Part shown: positions 1 through 8,180 of the stretch, one piece after another
Numbering within the stretch: position 1 is the first letter of the stretch
How the letters are laid out: each line of letters begins with the position of its first letter
DNA from: Geothrix oryzisoli
GTDB taxonomy: Bacteria > Acidobacteriota > Holophagae > Holophagales > Holophagaceae
DNA: 64,000 bases
Reading direction: 5' to 3'
Assembly (NCBI RefSeq): GCF_022808865.1
Contig: NZ_JAKZLB010000002.1
Location: forward strand, 1 to 64,000
Program-made: the position numbers and the translations under genes
The notes under the pieces: generated by a model
The model's database searches: none
The model's input: only the letters and a program-made list of their open reading frames with translations
Told to the model about the DNA's origin: nothing

Positions 1-221
1 GCTCCATGGAACCCTCAAAGGCTTCCTATCTTCTATCCGGTTTTCAAAGACGCCCACCGCGCTTCCGCACAGTCCGAAGTCGCCTCTCGGCCCCTTCCAG
101 CACCCCGCAGCCTCAACTGCGCAGGACGTTTAGATTACCAGGGGAGTGTCGCAGCGCAAGCGGAAATTTTTCAGGAGGCACGCGCCAACGTTACATCTAT
201 GGAGAAATCCCCTGGCAATCC
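1..221. other. intergenic left edge, no gene seen
   Basis: This stretch lies downstream of the stop codon of the pgi gene, which reads leftward. I see no convincing coding region or RNA. The open frame on the + strand that covers it continues antisense across pgi and has the arginine/proline-rich composition of a GC-rich shadow frame. Confidence 0.5.
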
Positions 222-1382
222 CTAGGAAATCCCCAGTTTCAGGAGCGTCCGGCGCTTGCCCGACTCCACTGCGGGCTGGTTGAAGGGGTCCACTTCCAAC
301 GCCATCCCGGACAGTCCCACCACCAGCTGCCAGGCCATGAGGAAAGCCCCCAGCGACGCTTCATCAAGGGCATCCAGATGCCAATGCACCACCGAAAGGC
401 CCGCGCCTTCCAGCGCTTCGCGCGTGCCCTCCGCCTGCGCCCGCAGAATGTCCTCGCCACCCCAGCGCCCCAATCCTGTGAACGGGCACTGCGGCGGCGG
501 ATCAGAGGGTTCCGTCGCGTGATCGTGGCCCACGGTCACCAGCACCACACCCACGTTGCGCGGGCCGTCCAGCCACCGCTGCAGCTGGGCATGCTGGTCC
601 TGCGGGCCGATGGCGCGGATGGGCGTGAGTCCCCGTCGGCTGCCATCCGCCGCTTGTTTGCCCAGGCTCTCCGCAACCAGCTGCACCCACCAGGCGCCCA
701 CCGTCTCCAGCCGCGTGGCATAGGGCAGCAGCACCCACTGATCCGTGCCGCGCACGAATCCGCCGGAGAACGCGCGCACCATCTCCCACACGCGCGCGCC
801 CCAGATGCCCCGCTCCTGCTCCGTCTGCGCGACCACCTCACGGGCCCCCGCGAGGAACCGGCAGGGGTCGAGGCCCGCCCAGCGCAGCGGCAGCGCGCCG
901 ATGGCCGTGAAAGCCGAATAACGCCCCCCCACCTGCTCGGGAATGGGCAGCAATGTCCAGCCCTCCGCCCGCGCCAGCTGGGCCAGGGGATTCTCATCAT
1001 CCTGGGTGATGGCGATCGGCGCCTGGCGCCAGCGGCCCCAGCCGTTCTGGGCCCGCAGCCGCCCGATCCAGGTCCAGAGTTCCAGGGTCCGGCCACTCTT
1101 GGAGGCGAACACCAGCTGATCCTCGGGTTCCAGCCGCAGCCCGTTGGATTCGGGAGAGGCCAGCGGCTGCCACCGATGGCGCAGCGAGGCCCCGGCGAGG
1201 GCGTGGATGAGGGCATCCGCAGGCAGCAGGGAGCCGCCGATTCCGCACCAGAGCAGGCGGCCGGGCGCGAGCGACAGGGGCAGGGCCACATCCTCCGCGA
1301 AGCGCCAGCCCGCCATCGGGTGTCCCGTCATCTGCCGCCACAGGTCGTGCGATTCCATCCCGGCCTCTCTTGTTTCAGTCAT
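222..1382 (-). CDS. pgi: glucose-6-phosphate isomerase (short form)
   Basis: Phosphoglucose isomerase converts glucose-6-phosphate and fructose-6-phosphate in the cytosol (glycolysis/gluconeogenesis). The 386-residue protein shows the two sugar-isomerase (SIS) phosphate-binding segments: GIGGS at residues 47-51 and SKSGRT at 94-99. It also has the family GGRYS motif at 152-156 and a C-terminal NQPAVESGK segment that matches the PGI signature. It is shorter than the usual 450-550 residues, as in several non-enterobacterial forms. The first ATG is at 1382; an internal ATG at 1358 (Met9) is also possible. It is divergent from galU with only about 29 bp between starts, so the two sugar-phosphate genes share a very compact promoter region. 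Confidence 0.88.
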   Translation of the reverse strand: MTETREAGMESHDLWRQMTGHPMAGWRFAEDVALPLSLAPGRLLWCGIGGSLLPADALIHALAGASLRHRWQPLASPESNGLRLEPEDQLVFASKSGRTLELWTWIGRLRAQNGWGRWRQAPIAITQDDENPLAQLARAEGWTLLPIPEQVGGRYSAFTAIGALPLRWAGLDPCRFLAGAREVVAQTEQERGIWGARVWEMVRAFSGGFVRGTDQWVLLPYATRLETVGAWWVQLVAESLGKQAADGSRRGLTPIRAIGPQDQHAQLQRWLDGPRNVGVVLVTVGHDHATEPSDPPPQCPFTGLGRWGGEDILRAQAEGTREALEGAGLSVVHWHLDALDEASLGAFLMAWQLVVGLSGMALEVDPFNQPAVESGKRRTLLKLGIS

Positions 1383-1411
1383 CTTAGGCCATCATGACCT
1401 TTGGAGCCGCC

Positions 1412-2284
1412 ATGAAGACCCTTCGCAAAGCCGTCATTCCCGTCGCCGGCCTGGGCACCCGCTTCCTGCCCGCCACCAAGGCACAGCCCAAGGAGATGCT
1501 CCCCCTGGTGGACACGCCGGTGATCCAGTACGTGGTGGAGGAGGCCATCCGGGCTGGCGTGGAGAGCATTGTCCTCGTGACCGGGCGCGGCAAGGGCGCC
1601 ATCGAGAACCACTTCGACGTCGCCTACGAGCTCGAGGACACCCTCCGCCGCCGCGGGAAGCAGGAGGATCTGGATCTGGTGCGCGACATCACCCACCTCG
1701 CGCAGTTCGCCTATGTGCGCCAGGGCGAACCCCTCGGGCTCGGCCACGCGGTGCTGTGCGCCCGCCATGCGGTGGGCGACGAGCCCTTTGCCCTGCTCCT
1801 GGGCGACGACGTCTTCGATGAGCGAGACTCGGCCCTGGATGCCCTCATCACGGCCTACCAGACCACCGGAAAGTCCATCGTGGGCGTCCAGGAGGTCCCG
1901 CTGGAGCATGTCTCCCGCTACGGCATCGTCAGCGCCCCCGGGAAGAACGAGCCGATCTGGGATGTGACAGCGATTGTCGAGAAACCGAATCCGGTGGACG
2001 CCCCCAGCCGCTGGGCCGTCGTGGGGCGCTACGTCCTGGAACCCCGGGTGTTCGAGCACCTCGCCGCCCTGAAGCCCGGCGTCGGCGGCGAGTACCAGCT
2101 CACGGATGCTCTGGCGATCCTGGCCCGGGAGGGACGCCTGGTGGCCGCACCCATCCCCGCCAAGCGCTTCGACACCGGGAACAAGCTCGACTACCTGAAG
2201 GCCAATGTGGAGTTCGCCCTCAAGCGGGACGACCTGCGCGGCGATTTCACCGCCTACCTGAAGGACCTGGTAAAGGGGCTCTAG
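1412..2284 (+). CDS. galU: UTP--glucose-1-phosphate uridylyltransferase
   Basis: GalU makes UDP-glucose from UTP and glucose-1-phosphate for exopolysaccharide, LPS and nucleotide-sugar synthesis. The N-terminus (KAVIPVAGLGTRFLPATKA, then PKEMLPLVDTPVIQY) is the classic nucleotidyltransferase fold signature, and VEKP and the lysine region near residues 190-200 are also typical. I chose the ATG at 1412 because GGAG sits about 6 nt upstream and family members start MKxLRKAVIP. An ATG at 1394 would add six residues. The stop overlaps the convergent copA stop region by 4 bp. Together with the divergent pgi it forms a small sugar-phosphate locus. Confidence 0.93.
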   Translation: MKTLRKAVIPVAGLGTRFLPATKAQPKEMLPLVDTPVIQYVVEEAIRAGVESIVLVTGRGKGAIENHFDVAYELEDTLRRRGKQEDLDLVRDITHLAQFAYVRQGEPLGLGHAVLCARHAVGDEPFALLLGDDVFDERDSALDALITAYQTTGKSIVGVQEVPLEHVSRYGIVSAPGKNEPIWDVTAIVEKPNPVDAPSRWAVVGRYVLEPRVFEHLAALKPGVGGEYQLTDALAILAREGRLVAAPIPAKRFDTGNKLDYLKANVEFALKRDDLRGDFTAYLKDLVKGL

Positions 2285-4395
2285 CGGCGGAGCCTCAGGG
2301 CGTTCAGCACCACGGTGAGCGAGCTCAGGCCCATGGCCAGCCCCGCCAGCATGGGCCCGCCGAACCGCTCCAGCTGGCCGGAGGCGGCCAGCGGCACCAG
2401 CACCAGGTTGTAGCCGAAAGCCCACCCCAGATTCTGGCGGATCACGCGGTGGGTCCGCAGGGCGAGGCGGCGGGCGGCCAGGATGGGCTCCAGCCCCGGC
2501 CGCAACAGCACCAGCGGCGCCGCCGCCATGGCCGCACCGGTGCCCTGCTCGCCGGCCCCGGACCCCATGGCGATGCCGCAGTCCGCCTGGGCCAAGGCCG
2601 GCGCGTCGTTCACGCCATCGCCGACGAAGCCCACCACGGCGCCCTGAGCCTGGAGCTCCCGGATGCGGGTCAGTTTCCCCTCAGGCCGCAACCCCGCGGC
2701 CACGGAAGCGATGCCCACGGCCTCGGCCATCCGCGCCGCGGGCTCGGCCCGGTCTCCCGTGAACAGATGGAGGCGGAGGCCCTGCTTCGCCAGCTGCCCC
2801 ACCACCGCGGGGCTCTCGGCCCGCAGCCGGTCGCCCAGCACGAACACACCCTTCAATCCGGACGCGTCCGCCAACCCCACGGCAGTGCCGTCCTCATCCA
2901 CCAAGGGGAAGGTCGCCCCCAGGAACGCCGCGCTGCCGAGCCGCCAGGGGGTTCCGTCGATCTCGCCGCTGACGCCCCCGCCCGGATGGGTGCGGAAGGC
3001 CGCCACCGGCTTCAGGGCCCCGCCGTGGGCCGCCATCAACCCGCGGGCGATGGGATGTTCGGAATCCCGCTCCAGGCTGGCAGCGAGCTCCAGCAGCTGC
3101 GCTTCTGCCAGGTCCGAGATCACCACGACCCGACGGAGTCTCGGCCGTCCTTCCGTGAGGGTCCCGGTCTTATCGAAGGCCAGGTCCGTGGCCTGGCCCA
3201 GGGCCTCCAGCGCCGCCGCATCGCGGACCAGCACCCCCTTACGCGCGGCGGAACCCAGGCCCACCATCACCGCCACCGGCGTGGCAAGGCCGAGGGCGCA
3301 GGGGCACGCGATCACCAGGAGGGTGACGGCCGGCCGCCAGGCCGAGGCCAGGGTGCCCGTGGCCACCCACCAGCCCGCCAGAGTCAGCACGGCCAGGACC
3401 AGGATCGCCGGTACGAAGACGGCGCTGATGCGGTCCGCCAGATCCTGGGCCGGGGCCTTGGAGCCCTGGGCCTGGGCCACGAGCTGGGCCATGCGCGCCA
3501 GCTGGGTATCCGCGCCCACGGCCTGGACCTCCATTTCGAGCGCCGAGCCGTGAACCACGGTCCCGGCCACCAGGCCCTCCCCCGGGCCCTTCGGGACCGG
3601 CAGGGGCTCGCCCGTGAGCATGGCCTCGTCCACTTCCGCCCGGCCTCCGGTCACCCGGCCATCCGCAGGCACCGCATGGCCCGGCAGCACACGGGCGCGG
3701 TCGCCGGGGCGCAGATCGGCCACCGGCACCTCGGTCACGGTTCCGTCCGGCCCGAGGCGCAGGGCGGTGGGCGGGGCCAGAGCCAGCAGCTCCTTCAGGG
3801 CATCCGTGGCCCTGGACTTGGCGCGGCTCTCCAGGTACTTGCCGGTGAGCAGGAAGGCCACCAGCGCGGCGGCCGTCTCGAAGCTGAGGTGGTGGACGCC
3901 ACGGAGCCACTCCGCCACCGCGAAGGACCAGGCCACGCCGGACCCCAGGGCGATGAGGGTGTCCATGGAGGCCTGACCGTGCCGCCCCTGGCGGGCCGCC
4001 CGGCGGAAGAAGCCCCAGCCCGCCCAGAAGACCACCGGGGCGGACAGCAGCGCCTGGAGCCAACCCGGCAGGTGGATCCCCAGACCGGGGACCATGGCTA
4101 CCAGGAAGGGGGCCGTCAGCACCAGGGCGATGACCATCCGGTTCCGGGCCGGGGCCGGGTCATCCTCGGCCCGCGCCACCGCCTGGTCGGGCTGGGGCCG
4201 ACCGAGGCCGTACCCCGCCGCCTCGACCTGGGCGGCCAGGGTTTCGAAGGTGGCTTCGCCCTCCACCGTGGCGGTGGCCGTGGCGAGGTTGACAGAGGCC
4301 GCCCGGACGCCCGGGGTCTCCGCCAAGGCCTTCTCCACATGCCGCACGCAGGAGGCGCAGGTCATGCCGGTGACAGTAAAGGTCTCCGTGCTCAT
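2281..4395 (-). CDS. copA: copper-translocating P1B-type ATPase
   Basis: This inner-membrane ATPase exports monovalent copper (possibly silver). The 704-residue protein has, in order: an N-terminal heavy-metal-associated domain with CxxC (C13, C16), membrane helices from about residue 85, the actuator loop TGEP near 261, the intramembrane metal site CPC at 364-366, the phosphorylation motif DKTGTLT at 408-414, and the hinge motif GDGVNDAP near 590. The intramembrane CPC predicts Cu(I) family specificity. It is the last gene of a merR-copZ-copA operon, 18 bp after copZ, and ends tail-to-tail with galU. Confidence 0.93.
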   Translation of the reverse strand: MSTETFTVTGMTCASCVRHVEKALAETPGVRAASVNLATATATVEGEATFETLAAQVEAAGYGLGRPQPDQAVARAEDDPAPARNRMVIALVLTAPFLVAMVPGLGIHLPGWLQALLSAPVVFWAGWGFFRRAARQGRHGQASMDTLIALGSGVAWSFAVAEWLRGVHHLSFETAAALVAFLLTGKYLESRAKSRATDALKELLALAPPTALRLGPDGTVTEVPVADLRPGDRARVLPGHAVPADGRVTGGRAEVDEAMLTGEPLPVPKGPGEGLVAGTVVHGSALEMEVQAVGADTQLARMAQLVAQAQGSKAPAQDLADRISAVFVPAILVLAVLTLAGWWVATGTLASAWRPAVTLLVIACPCALGLATPVAVMVGLGSAARKGVLVRDAAALEALGQATDLAFDKTGTLTEGRPRLRRVVVISDLAEAQLLELAASLERDSEHPIARGLMAAHGGALKPVAAFRTHPGGGVSGEIDGTPWRLGSAAFLGATFPLVDEDGTAVGLADASGLKGVFVLGDRLRAESPAVVGQLAKQGLRLHLFTGDRAEPAARMAEAVGIASVAAGLRPEGKLTRIRELQAQGAVVGFVGDGVNDAPALAQADCGIAMGSGAGEQGTGAAMAAAPLVLLRPGLEPILAARRLALRTHRVIRQNLGWAFGYNLVLVPLAASGQLERFGGPMLAGLAMGLSSLTVVLNALRLRR

Positions 4396-4413
4396 CGCGG
4401 TGCCTGGATGGGC

Positions 4414-4617
4414 CTAGGCCCGGTCCATCTGGTAGCCCGCCTCGGCCACCTTGGCGGACAGTGCCTCGAAGCTGGCGGTGCCGGTCACCTTGGCCGTTCC
4501 GCTGGCCAGGTCCACGGCCACTTCCGCGACACCGGGGGTGGTGCGGATCGCCTTGTCGACGTGGCGGACACAGCCGCCGCAGGTCATGCCGGTCACGCGG
4601 TAGATTTCGGTAGTCAT
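4414..4617 (-). CDS. copZ: copper chaperone, heavy-metal-associated domain
   Basis: This is a 67-residue, single-domain HMA protein with the metal-binding GMTCGGC motif (C13 and C16). It is expected to carry Cu(I) in the cytosol and hand it to the matching N-terminal domain of the adjacent ATPase, whose HMA domain has the same GMTCxxCVRHV arrangement. It lies between the MerR regulator (16 bp upstream) and copA (18 bp downstream), clearly one transcription unit. Confidence 0.9.
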   Translation of the reverse strand: MTTEIYRVTGMTCGGCVRHVDKAIRTTPGVAEVAVDLASGTAKVTGTASFEALSAKVAEAGYQMDRA

Positions 4618-4633
4618 GGGTTCTCCGGTGGGT

Positions 4634-5122
4634 TCAGGCCCGCAGTTCCGTGAGCGCGGGCAGGCGTTCGGCTTCGTTGAGCAGGGTCTCCATCAGGTTG
4701 CAGCCGAGATCGCTGCTCTGACCGTCCGGCGTCCCCAGGGTGATGCGGAGGATCTCCACCAGCAGCTGGATCTCAGCCAGCCTGCTTTCCAGGACACGGA
4801 GCTTGCCACCCAGGGCGTCGCGCACATGGGCGCAGGGGGCGCTGTCCTGACGCAGGGCCCGCAGCAGCTCCTGGATTTCGTCCAGCGTGAAGCCCGCGGC
4901 CTGGGAGGCCTTCAGGATCCGCACCCACTGGATGGCCTGCGGGGGGAAGAGGCGATACCCCTTGGGCGACCGGGGCAGGTCGCCGAAGACGCCTGCGTCC
5001 GCGTAGAAGCGCAGGTTCCGGGCGGTCAGACCCGAGCGGGCGGCGAGCTGGCCGATCTTCAGCAGACGCTGAGCCGAGGGCGCGGGGGCCGGGGTGGGGC
5101 GAAAGTCGGCGACGGTCGACAT
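4634..5122 (-). CDS. MerR-family metal-responsive regulator
   Basis: A transcription factor of 162 residues. The MerR winged HTH starts at LKIGQLAARSGL (21-32) with the RNLRFYADAG and RSPKGYRLF segments typical of the family, followed by the long dimerisation helix. Candidate metal ligands are C97 (APC at the start of the dimer helix, as in ZntR/CadR/PbrR) and C141 in the C-terminal loop. The CueR pair of loop cysteines is not evident, so the inducer cannot be read with confidence even though the operon encodes Cu-type proteins. It has a GGAGGT ribosome site and is the first gene of the operon, so autoregulation is likely. Confidence 0.85.
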   Translation of the reverse strand: MSTVADFRPTPAPAPSAQRLLKIGQLAARSGLTARNLRFYADAGVFGDLPRSPKGYRLFPPQAIQWVRILKASQAAGFTLDEIQELLRALRQDSAPCAHVRDALGGKLRVLESRLAEIQLLVEILRITLGTPDGQSSDLGCNLMETLLNEAERLPALTELRA

Positions 5123-5149
5123 GGGAACCTCCCAAAGACGAACAGCCCC

Positions 5150-5180
5150 AGCTTAAGCCTCCAGTTACATGGAAGCTCAA
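5150..5180 (-). promoter_or_regulatory. MerR-type promoter/operator with 19-bp spacer
   Basis: Reading leftward there is a -35 hexamer TTGAGC (5180-5175), a 19-bp spacer, and a -10-like TAAGCT (5155-5150). Inside the spacer lies the imperfect dyad CTTCCA-N6-TGGAGG. Overlong 19-20 bp spacers holding a dyad are the hallmark of promoters that MerR-family activators untwist. It sits 28 bp upstream of the regulator's start codon, so it should drive merR-copZ-copA. Confidence 0.65.
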
Positions 5181-5198
5181 GGATAAAATCACAAAAAA

Positions 5199-7082
5199 CT
5201 ATATGCGCTCAGAGCGATGAATATGCAGGTGCAGCAGGGTCACGGCCGCCGGGGTGACGCCGGGGATCCGGCTGGCCTGTCCAAGGGTCTCGGGGCGATG
5301 CAATGTCAGCTTTTCCAACACTTCTCGAGAAAGCCCATGAAGGTGCTCCAGGCGGAAGTCCGCCGGGATCCGCACATGGTCCCAGGCCCGGTGACCCTCC
5401 AGCAGGCGGGCCTCCCGGTCCCGGTAGGGGGCGTAGCGCAGGTCGAAGAGCAGCAGGTCCCGCTCCCAGGCGGGGTTCCAGCCACCCTGCGGCTCGGCCC
5501 ACCCCTCCAGAAGGGCCAGGCAGACGTCGGCCTCGGCAGGCCCCATCTGCTGGCGGCGCAGCAGGTCCGACAGGGCCAGGCCCGCATCCAACCGGAGACC
5601 GGCCCCGGTGGCGATGGGGCCGAAGGGGCTGGTCTGGGTCACCCAGGCGGCGTCGCATTGGGTCCGCAGCCGCTCCCGCCGCTCGACCTTGGCCTCCACC
5701 AGGGCCAGCTCCCGCGAGGTCAGCGCCCCGATCTCCCTGGCCACAGCCAGGAGCCGGGCGTCCGCCACGTCGCAAGCCAGGCCCAGGCGGTGTTCCGCCC
5801 GGGCCGTCAGCATGCGGTAGGGCTCGTCCGTGCCCTTGGTGACGAGGTCGTCGACCATCACGCCCAGATAGGCCTGGTCCCGCCCAAGGATCACGGGTTC
5901 CTGTCCCCGGAGCCAGCGCACGGCGTTGAGGCCGGCGAGGAGCCCCTGGCCCGCGGCCTCCTCGTACCCCGTGGTGCCGTTGATCTGGCCCGCGAACCAG
6001 ACGCCCTCCACCTCGTCCACGGCCAGGTCCCGCCGCAGCTGCAGAGGGTCGAAGCTGTCGTACTCGATGGCATAGCCGGGGCGCAGGATCTCGGCGACCT
6101 CGAACCCGGGCAGGCTGCGGACCATCCGGAGCTGCACCTCCGGCGGCATGGAGGTGGACAGGCCCGCCAGGTAGATCTCCTCGGTCTCCAGGCTTTCCGG
6201 CTCGACGAAGATCTGGTGGCGCCCCTTGTCGGGGAACTTCACGAACTTGTCCTCGATGGAAGGGCAGTAGCGGGGGCCGACGCCCTCGATGTGGCCACCG
6301 TAGAGGCTGGATTTCGGGAGATTCTCCCGCACGATGGCCTCGGTCTCCGCGGTCGTGTGGACGATGTGGCAGGGCACCTGCGGCTGGGGGATGCCAGGGC
6401 TGAAGAAGCTGAAGGGACGGGGCGGGGCGTCGCCAGGCTGGACCTCCAGGCGGTGGAAGTCAATCGAGGCCCGCGCCAGCCGCGGGCTCGTACCGGTCTT
6501 CAGCCGGCGGCACCGGAGCCCCAGGCTCTTCAGCTGTTCCGCCAGATGGGTGCTGGCGGGTTCCCCGGCCCGGCCCGCCTCCATTCGGCGTTCGCCAATG
6601 AGAATGCGTCCATTGAGGAAGGTTCCGCTGGTGACGACCACGGCATCGCAGGGCAGGACGGAACCATCCAGCAGTTCGACGCCCTTCAGCCCCCGGGTGC
6701 CTTCGGTCCAGAGGAGGGCCGCGGCGGTCCCCTGGCGGAGGCGCAGGTTCGGCGCGTGCTCCAGCAGGTGGCGGGCGGCGATGCGGTACTTCACCTTGTC
6801 CGCCTGGGCCCGGGGTCCGCGGACGGCCACGCCCCGGCTCTCGTTGAGGATGCGGAAGTGGATGCCCGTGGCGTCGATGAGGCGGCCCATGGCCCCGCCC
6901 AGGGCGTCCAGTTCCCGCACCATGTGGCCCTTGCCCACCCCGCCGATGCTGGGGTTGCAGCTCATCTGGCCGATCTGGTCGAGGTTCATGGTGAGCAGCG
7001 TCGTGGCCATGCCCATGCGGGCGGCGATGTGCGCCGCCTCGATTCCGGCATGCCCGCCGCCAATGACCACTATCTGCTTCAC
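5199..7082 (-). CDS. mnmG: tRNA uridine-5-carboxymethylaminomethyl(34) synthesis enzyme MnmG
   Basis: MnmG (GidA), with MnmE, installs carboxymethylaminomethyl groups on U34 of certain tRNAs using FAD. The 627-residue protein starts with the Rossmann FAD motif IGGGHAGIEAA and keeps the family segments SCNPSIGGVGKGHMVRELDALGG, EGVGPRYCPSIEDK and QINGTTGYEEAAGQG, and has the usual length. The start is a GTG at 7082 with a GAGGTGG ribosome site; no ATG fits. Its start overlaps (GTGA) the stop of a 52-codon leader frame that begins with a diverged copy of the mnmG start (see the entry at 7079-7237). The partner mnmE is not in the window. Confidence 0.93.
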   Translation of the reverse strand: MKQIVVIGGGHAGIEAAHIAARMGMATTLLTMNLDQIGQMSCNPSIGGVGKGHMVRELDALGGAMGRLIDATGIHFRILNESRGVAVRGPRAQADKVKYRIAARHLLEHAPNLRLRQGTAAALLWTEGTRGLKGVELLDGSVLPCDAVVVTSGTFLNGRILIGERRMEAGRAGEPASTHLAEQLKSLGLRCRRLKTGTSPRLARASIDFHRLEVQPGDAPPRPFSFFSPGIPQPQVPCHIVHTTAETEAIVRENLPKSSLYGGHIEGVGPRYCPSIEDKFVKFPDKGRHQIFVEPESLETEEIYLAGLSTSMPPEVQLRMVRSLPGFEVAEILRPGYAIEYDSFDPLQLRRDLAVDEVEGVWFAGQINGTTGYEEAAGQGLLAGLNAVRWLRGQEPVILGRDQAYLGVMVDDLVTKGTDEPYRMLTARAEHRLGLACDVADARLLAVAREIGALTSRELALVEAKVERRERLRTQCDAAWVTQTSPFGPIATGAGLRLDAGLALSDLLRRQQMGPAEADVCLALLEGWAEPQGGWNPAWERDLLLFDLRYAPYRDREARLLEGHRAWDHVRIPADFRLEHLHGLSREVLEKLTLHRPETLGQASRIPGVTPAAVTLLHLHIHRSERI

Positions 7083-7237
7083 CGCACCACCTCTAGGTCT
7101 GGTCCCATCCAGAGGATCGAGGCCTCCCTCCTATCGCAGGCGACATCTAGTCGCCTGCTCCCGCGTTCCGCTTCGCGGAGCCGCGGAGTCGGGACAATTC
7201 CGGCGTGCCCGCCGCCGATCACCACCACCTGCTTCAA
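7079..7237 (-). pseudogene. ghost copy of the mnmG 5' end (52-codon leader frame)
   Basis: On the minus strand a TTG at 7237, preceded by GGAGGA, starts LKQVVVIGGGHAGI. This is the mnmG N-terminus again (KQIVVIGGGHAGI), with about 35 of 42 bases identical and most differences synonymous. After 14 codons (about position 7195) the match stops, but the frame stays open to a TGA that overlaps the real GTG start of mnmG. Either it is a relic of a previous, diverged mnmG allele, or it is now a translated leader coupled to mnmG. There is no sign that it is a functional protein by itself. Confidence 0.55.
7136..7158. repeat. perfect 9-bp inverted repeat between the two mnmG starts
   Basis: GCAGGCGAC, 5-nt loop, GTCGCCTGC. 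It lies inside the roughly 110-bp segment that separates the ghost mnmG start from the real one. It could be a hairpin in the mnmG leader mRNA or part of the inserted DNA; it has no U-tract, so a terminator is unlikely. Confidence 0.45.
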
Positions 7238-7315
7238 GCCGTCCTCCGAAGGGTGTCAGGATACCCTCCCCAATCAGCGGGCACGGGACTCGCCTGGATG
7301 TGAGAAAATGGGGCC

Positions 7316-8155
7316 ATGCGACCCCGTTTGAGCCCTGAGGAACGCCGCGACCGCCGGAAGCGCGCCATGCGGCGCTCCATGTTCGTGCTGCCTTCCAGCA
7401 TCACCATGGCCTCGATCTTCTGCGGGTTTTCCAGCGTGGTCATGTCCATCAACGCCGCCGGGGCCACTCCGGAGCGCTACTTCCTGTGGGCCGCCGGCCT
7501 GCTGGTGCTGGCGGGGATCTTCGATGGCCTGGACGGGCGCGTGGCCCGGGCCACCAACACGGCCACGGAATTCGGCGTGCAGCTGGACAGCCTGGCGGAC
7601 GTGGTCAGCTTCGGCATGGCACCGGCCATCCTCGCCTACCGCTACGGCTTCTTCCACCTGGGCATCCACGACCCCAACCTGCGGGCCGCCGGCTGGGCCG
7701 CCTGCTTCGTCTTCACGGCCTGCGGCGCCCTGCGCCTGGCCCGCTTCAACGTGCAGGTGGGGGCCGTGGATCCTCGCTACTTCGTGGGCCTGCCCATCCC
7801 CGCCGGCGCCGCCTGCGTGGCCTCGGTGATCATCTGGCGGCCCACGCCGCCGGCCGCCTCTCTCCAGGCCTACGCCCTGGCCGCGGAACTCTTCCTCGTG
7901 GGCCTCCTGATGGTGTCCACGATCCGCTTCCCCAGCTTCAAGAAGCGGGCCGGCAGCCCCCGGGCCGCCATGCTGACCAGCCTGAGCATCGTCCTGATCT
8001 TCGCGCTGATGATCCTCCTCCGGCAGCGCTTCTTCGTCGGCTTCTTCGCGGCCTACATCACCCTCGGCATCCTCCTCAACCTCGCCTGGAAGGCCGGCTG
8101 GCGGGGCATCGAGCCCCCCAGAGACGGGGCGGAGAACCTGGAGACCGTCCACTGA
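7316..8155 (+). CDS. pssA: CDP-diacylglycerol--serine O-phosphatidyltransferase
   Basis: This is a membrane enzyme that makes phosphatidylserine, the precursor of phosphatidylethanolamine. The 279-residue protein carries the CDP-alcohol phosphatidyltransferase motif DGxxAR-x8-Gxx(x)D-xxxD, seen as DGRVAR...GVQLDSLAD, followed by VVSFGMAPA, which is typical of PssA. Several hydrophobic helices follow. The N-terminus is rich in Arg (RPRLSPEERRDRRKRAMRR). The ATG at 7316 is chosen as first in frame; no strong ribosome site is seen. It is a single-gene unit facing the convergent nucleoside transporter. Confidence 0.87.
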   Translation: MRPRLSPEERRDRRKRAMRRSMFVLPSSITMASIFCGFSSVVMSINAAGATPERYFLWAAGLLVLAGIFDGLDGRVARATNTATEFGVQLDSLADVVSFGMAPAILAYRYGFFHLGIHDPNLRAAGWAACFVFTACGALRLARFNVQVGAVDPRYFVGLPIPAGAACVASVIIWRPTPPAASLQAYALAAELFLVGLLMVSTIRFPSFKKRAGSPRAAMLTSLSIVLIFALMILLRQRFFVGFFAAYITLGILLNLAWKAGWRGIEPPRDGAENLETVH

Positions 8156-8180
8156 AGGCCGTGGCTTCGGCCCCAAGTTC

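Noticed and set aside
6-1397. Long + strand open frame antisense to pgi
   Set aside because: Arg/Pro/Gly-rich shadow frame in GC-rich DNA; the opposite strand encodes a motif-complete Pgi.
2449-4653. Long + strand open frame antisense to copA and copZ
   Set aside because: Composition is shadow-like, and the minus strand carries all P-type ATPase motifs.
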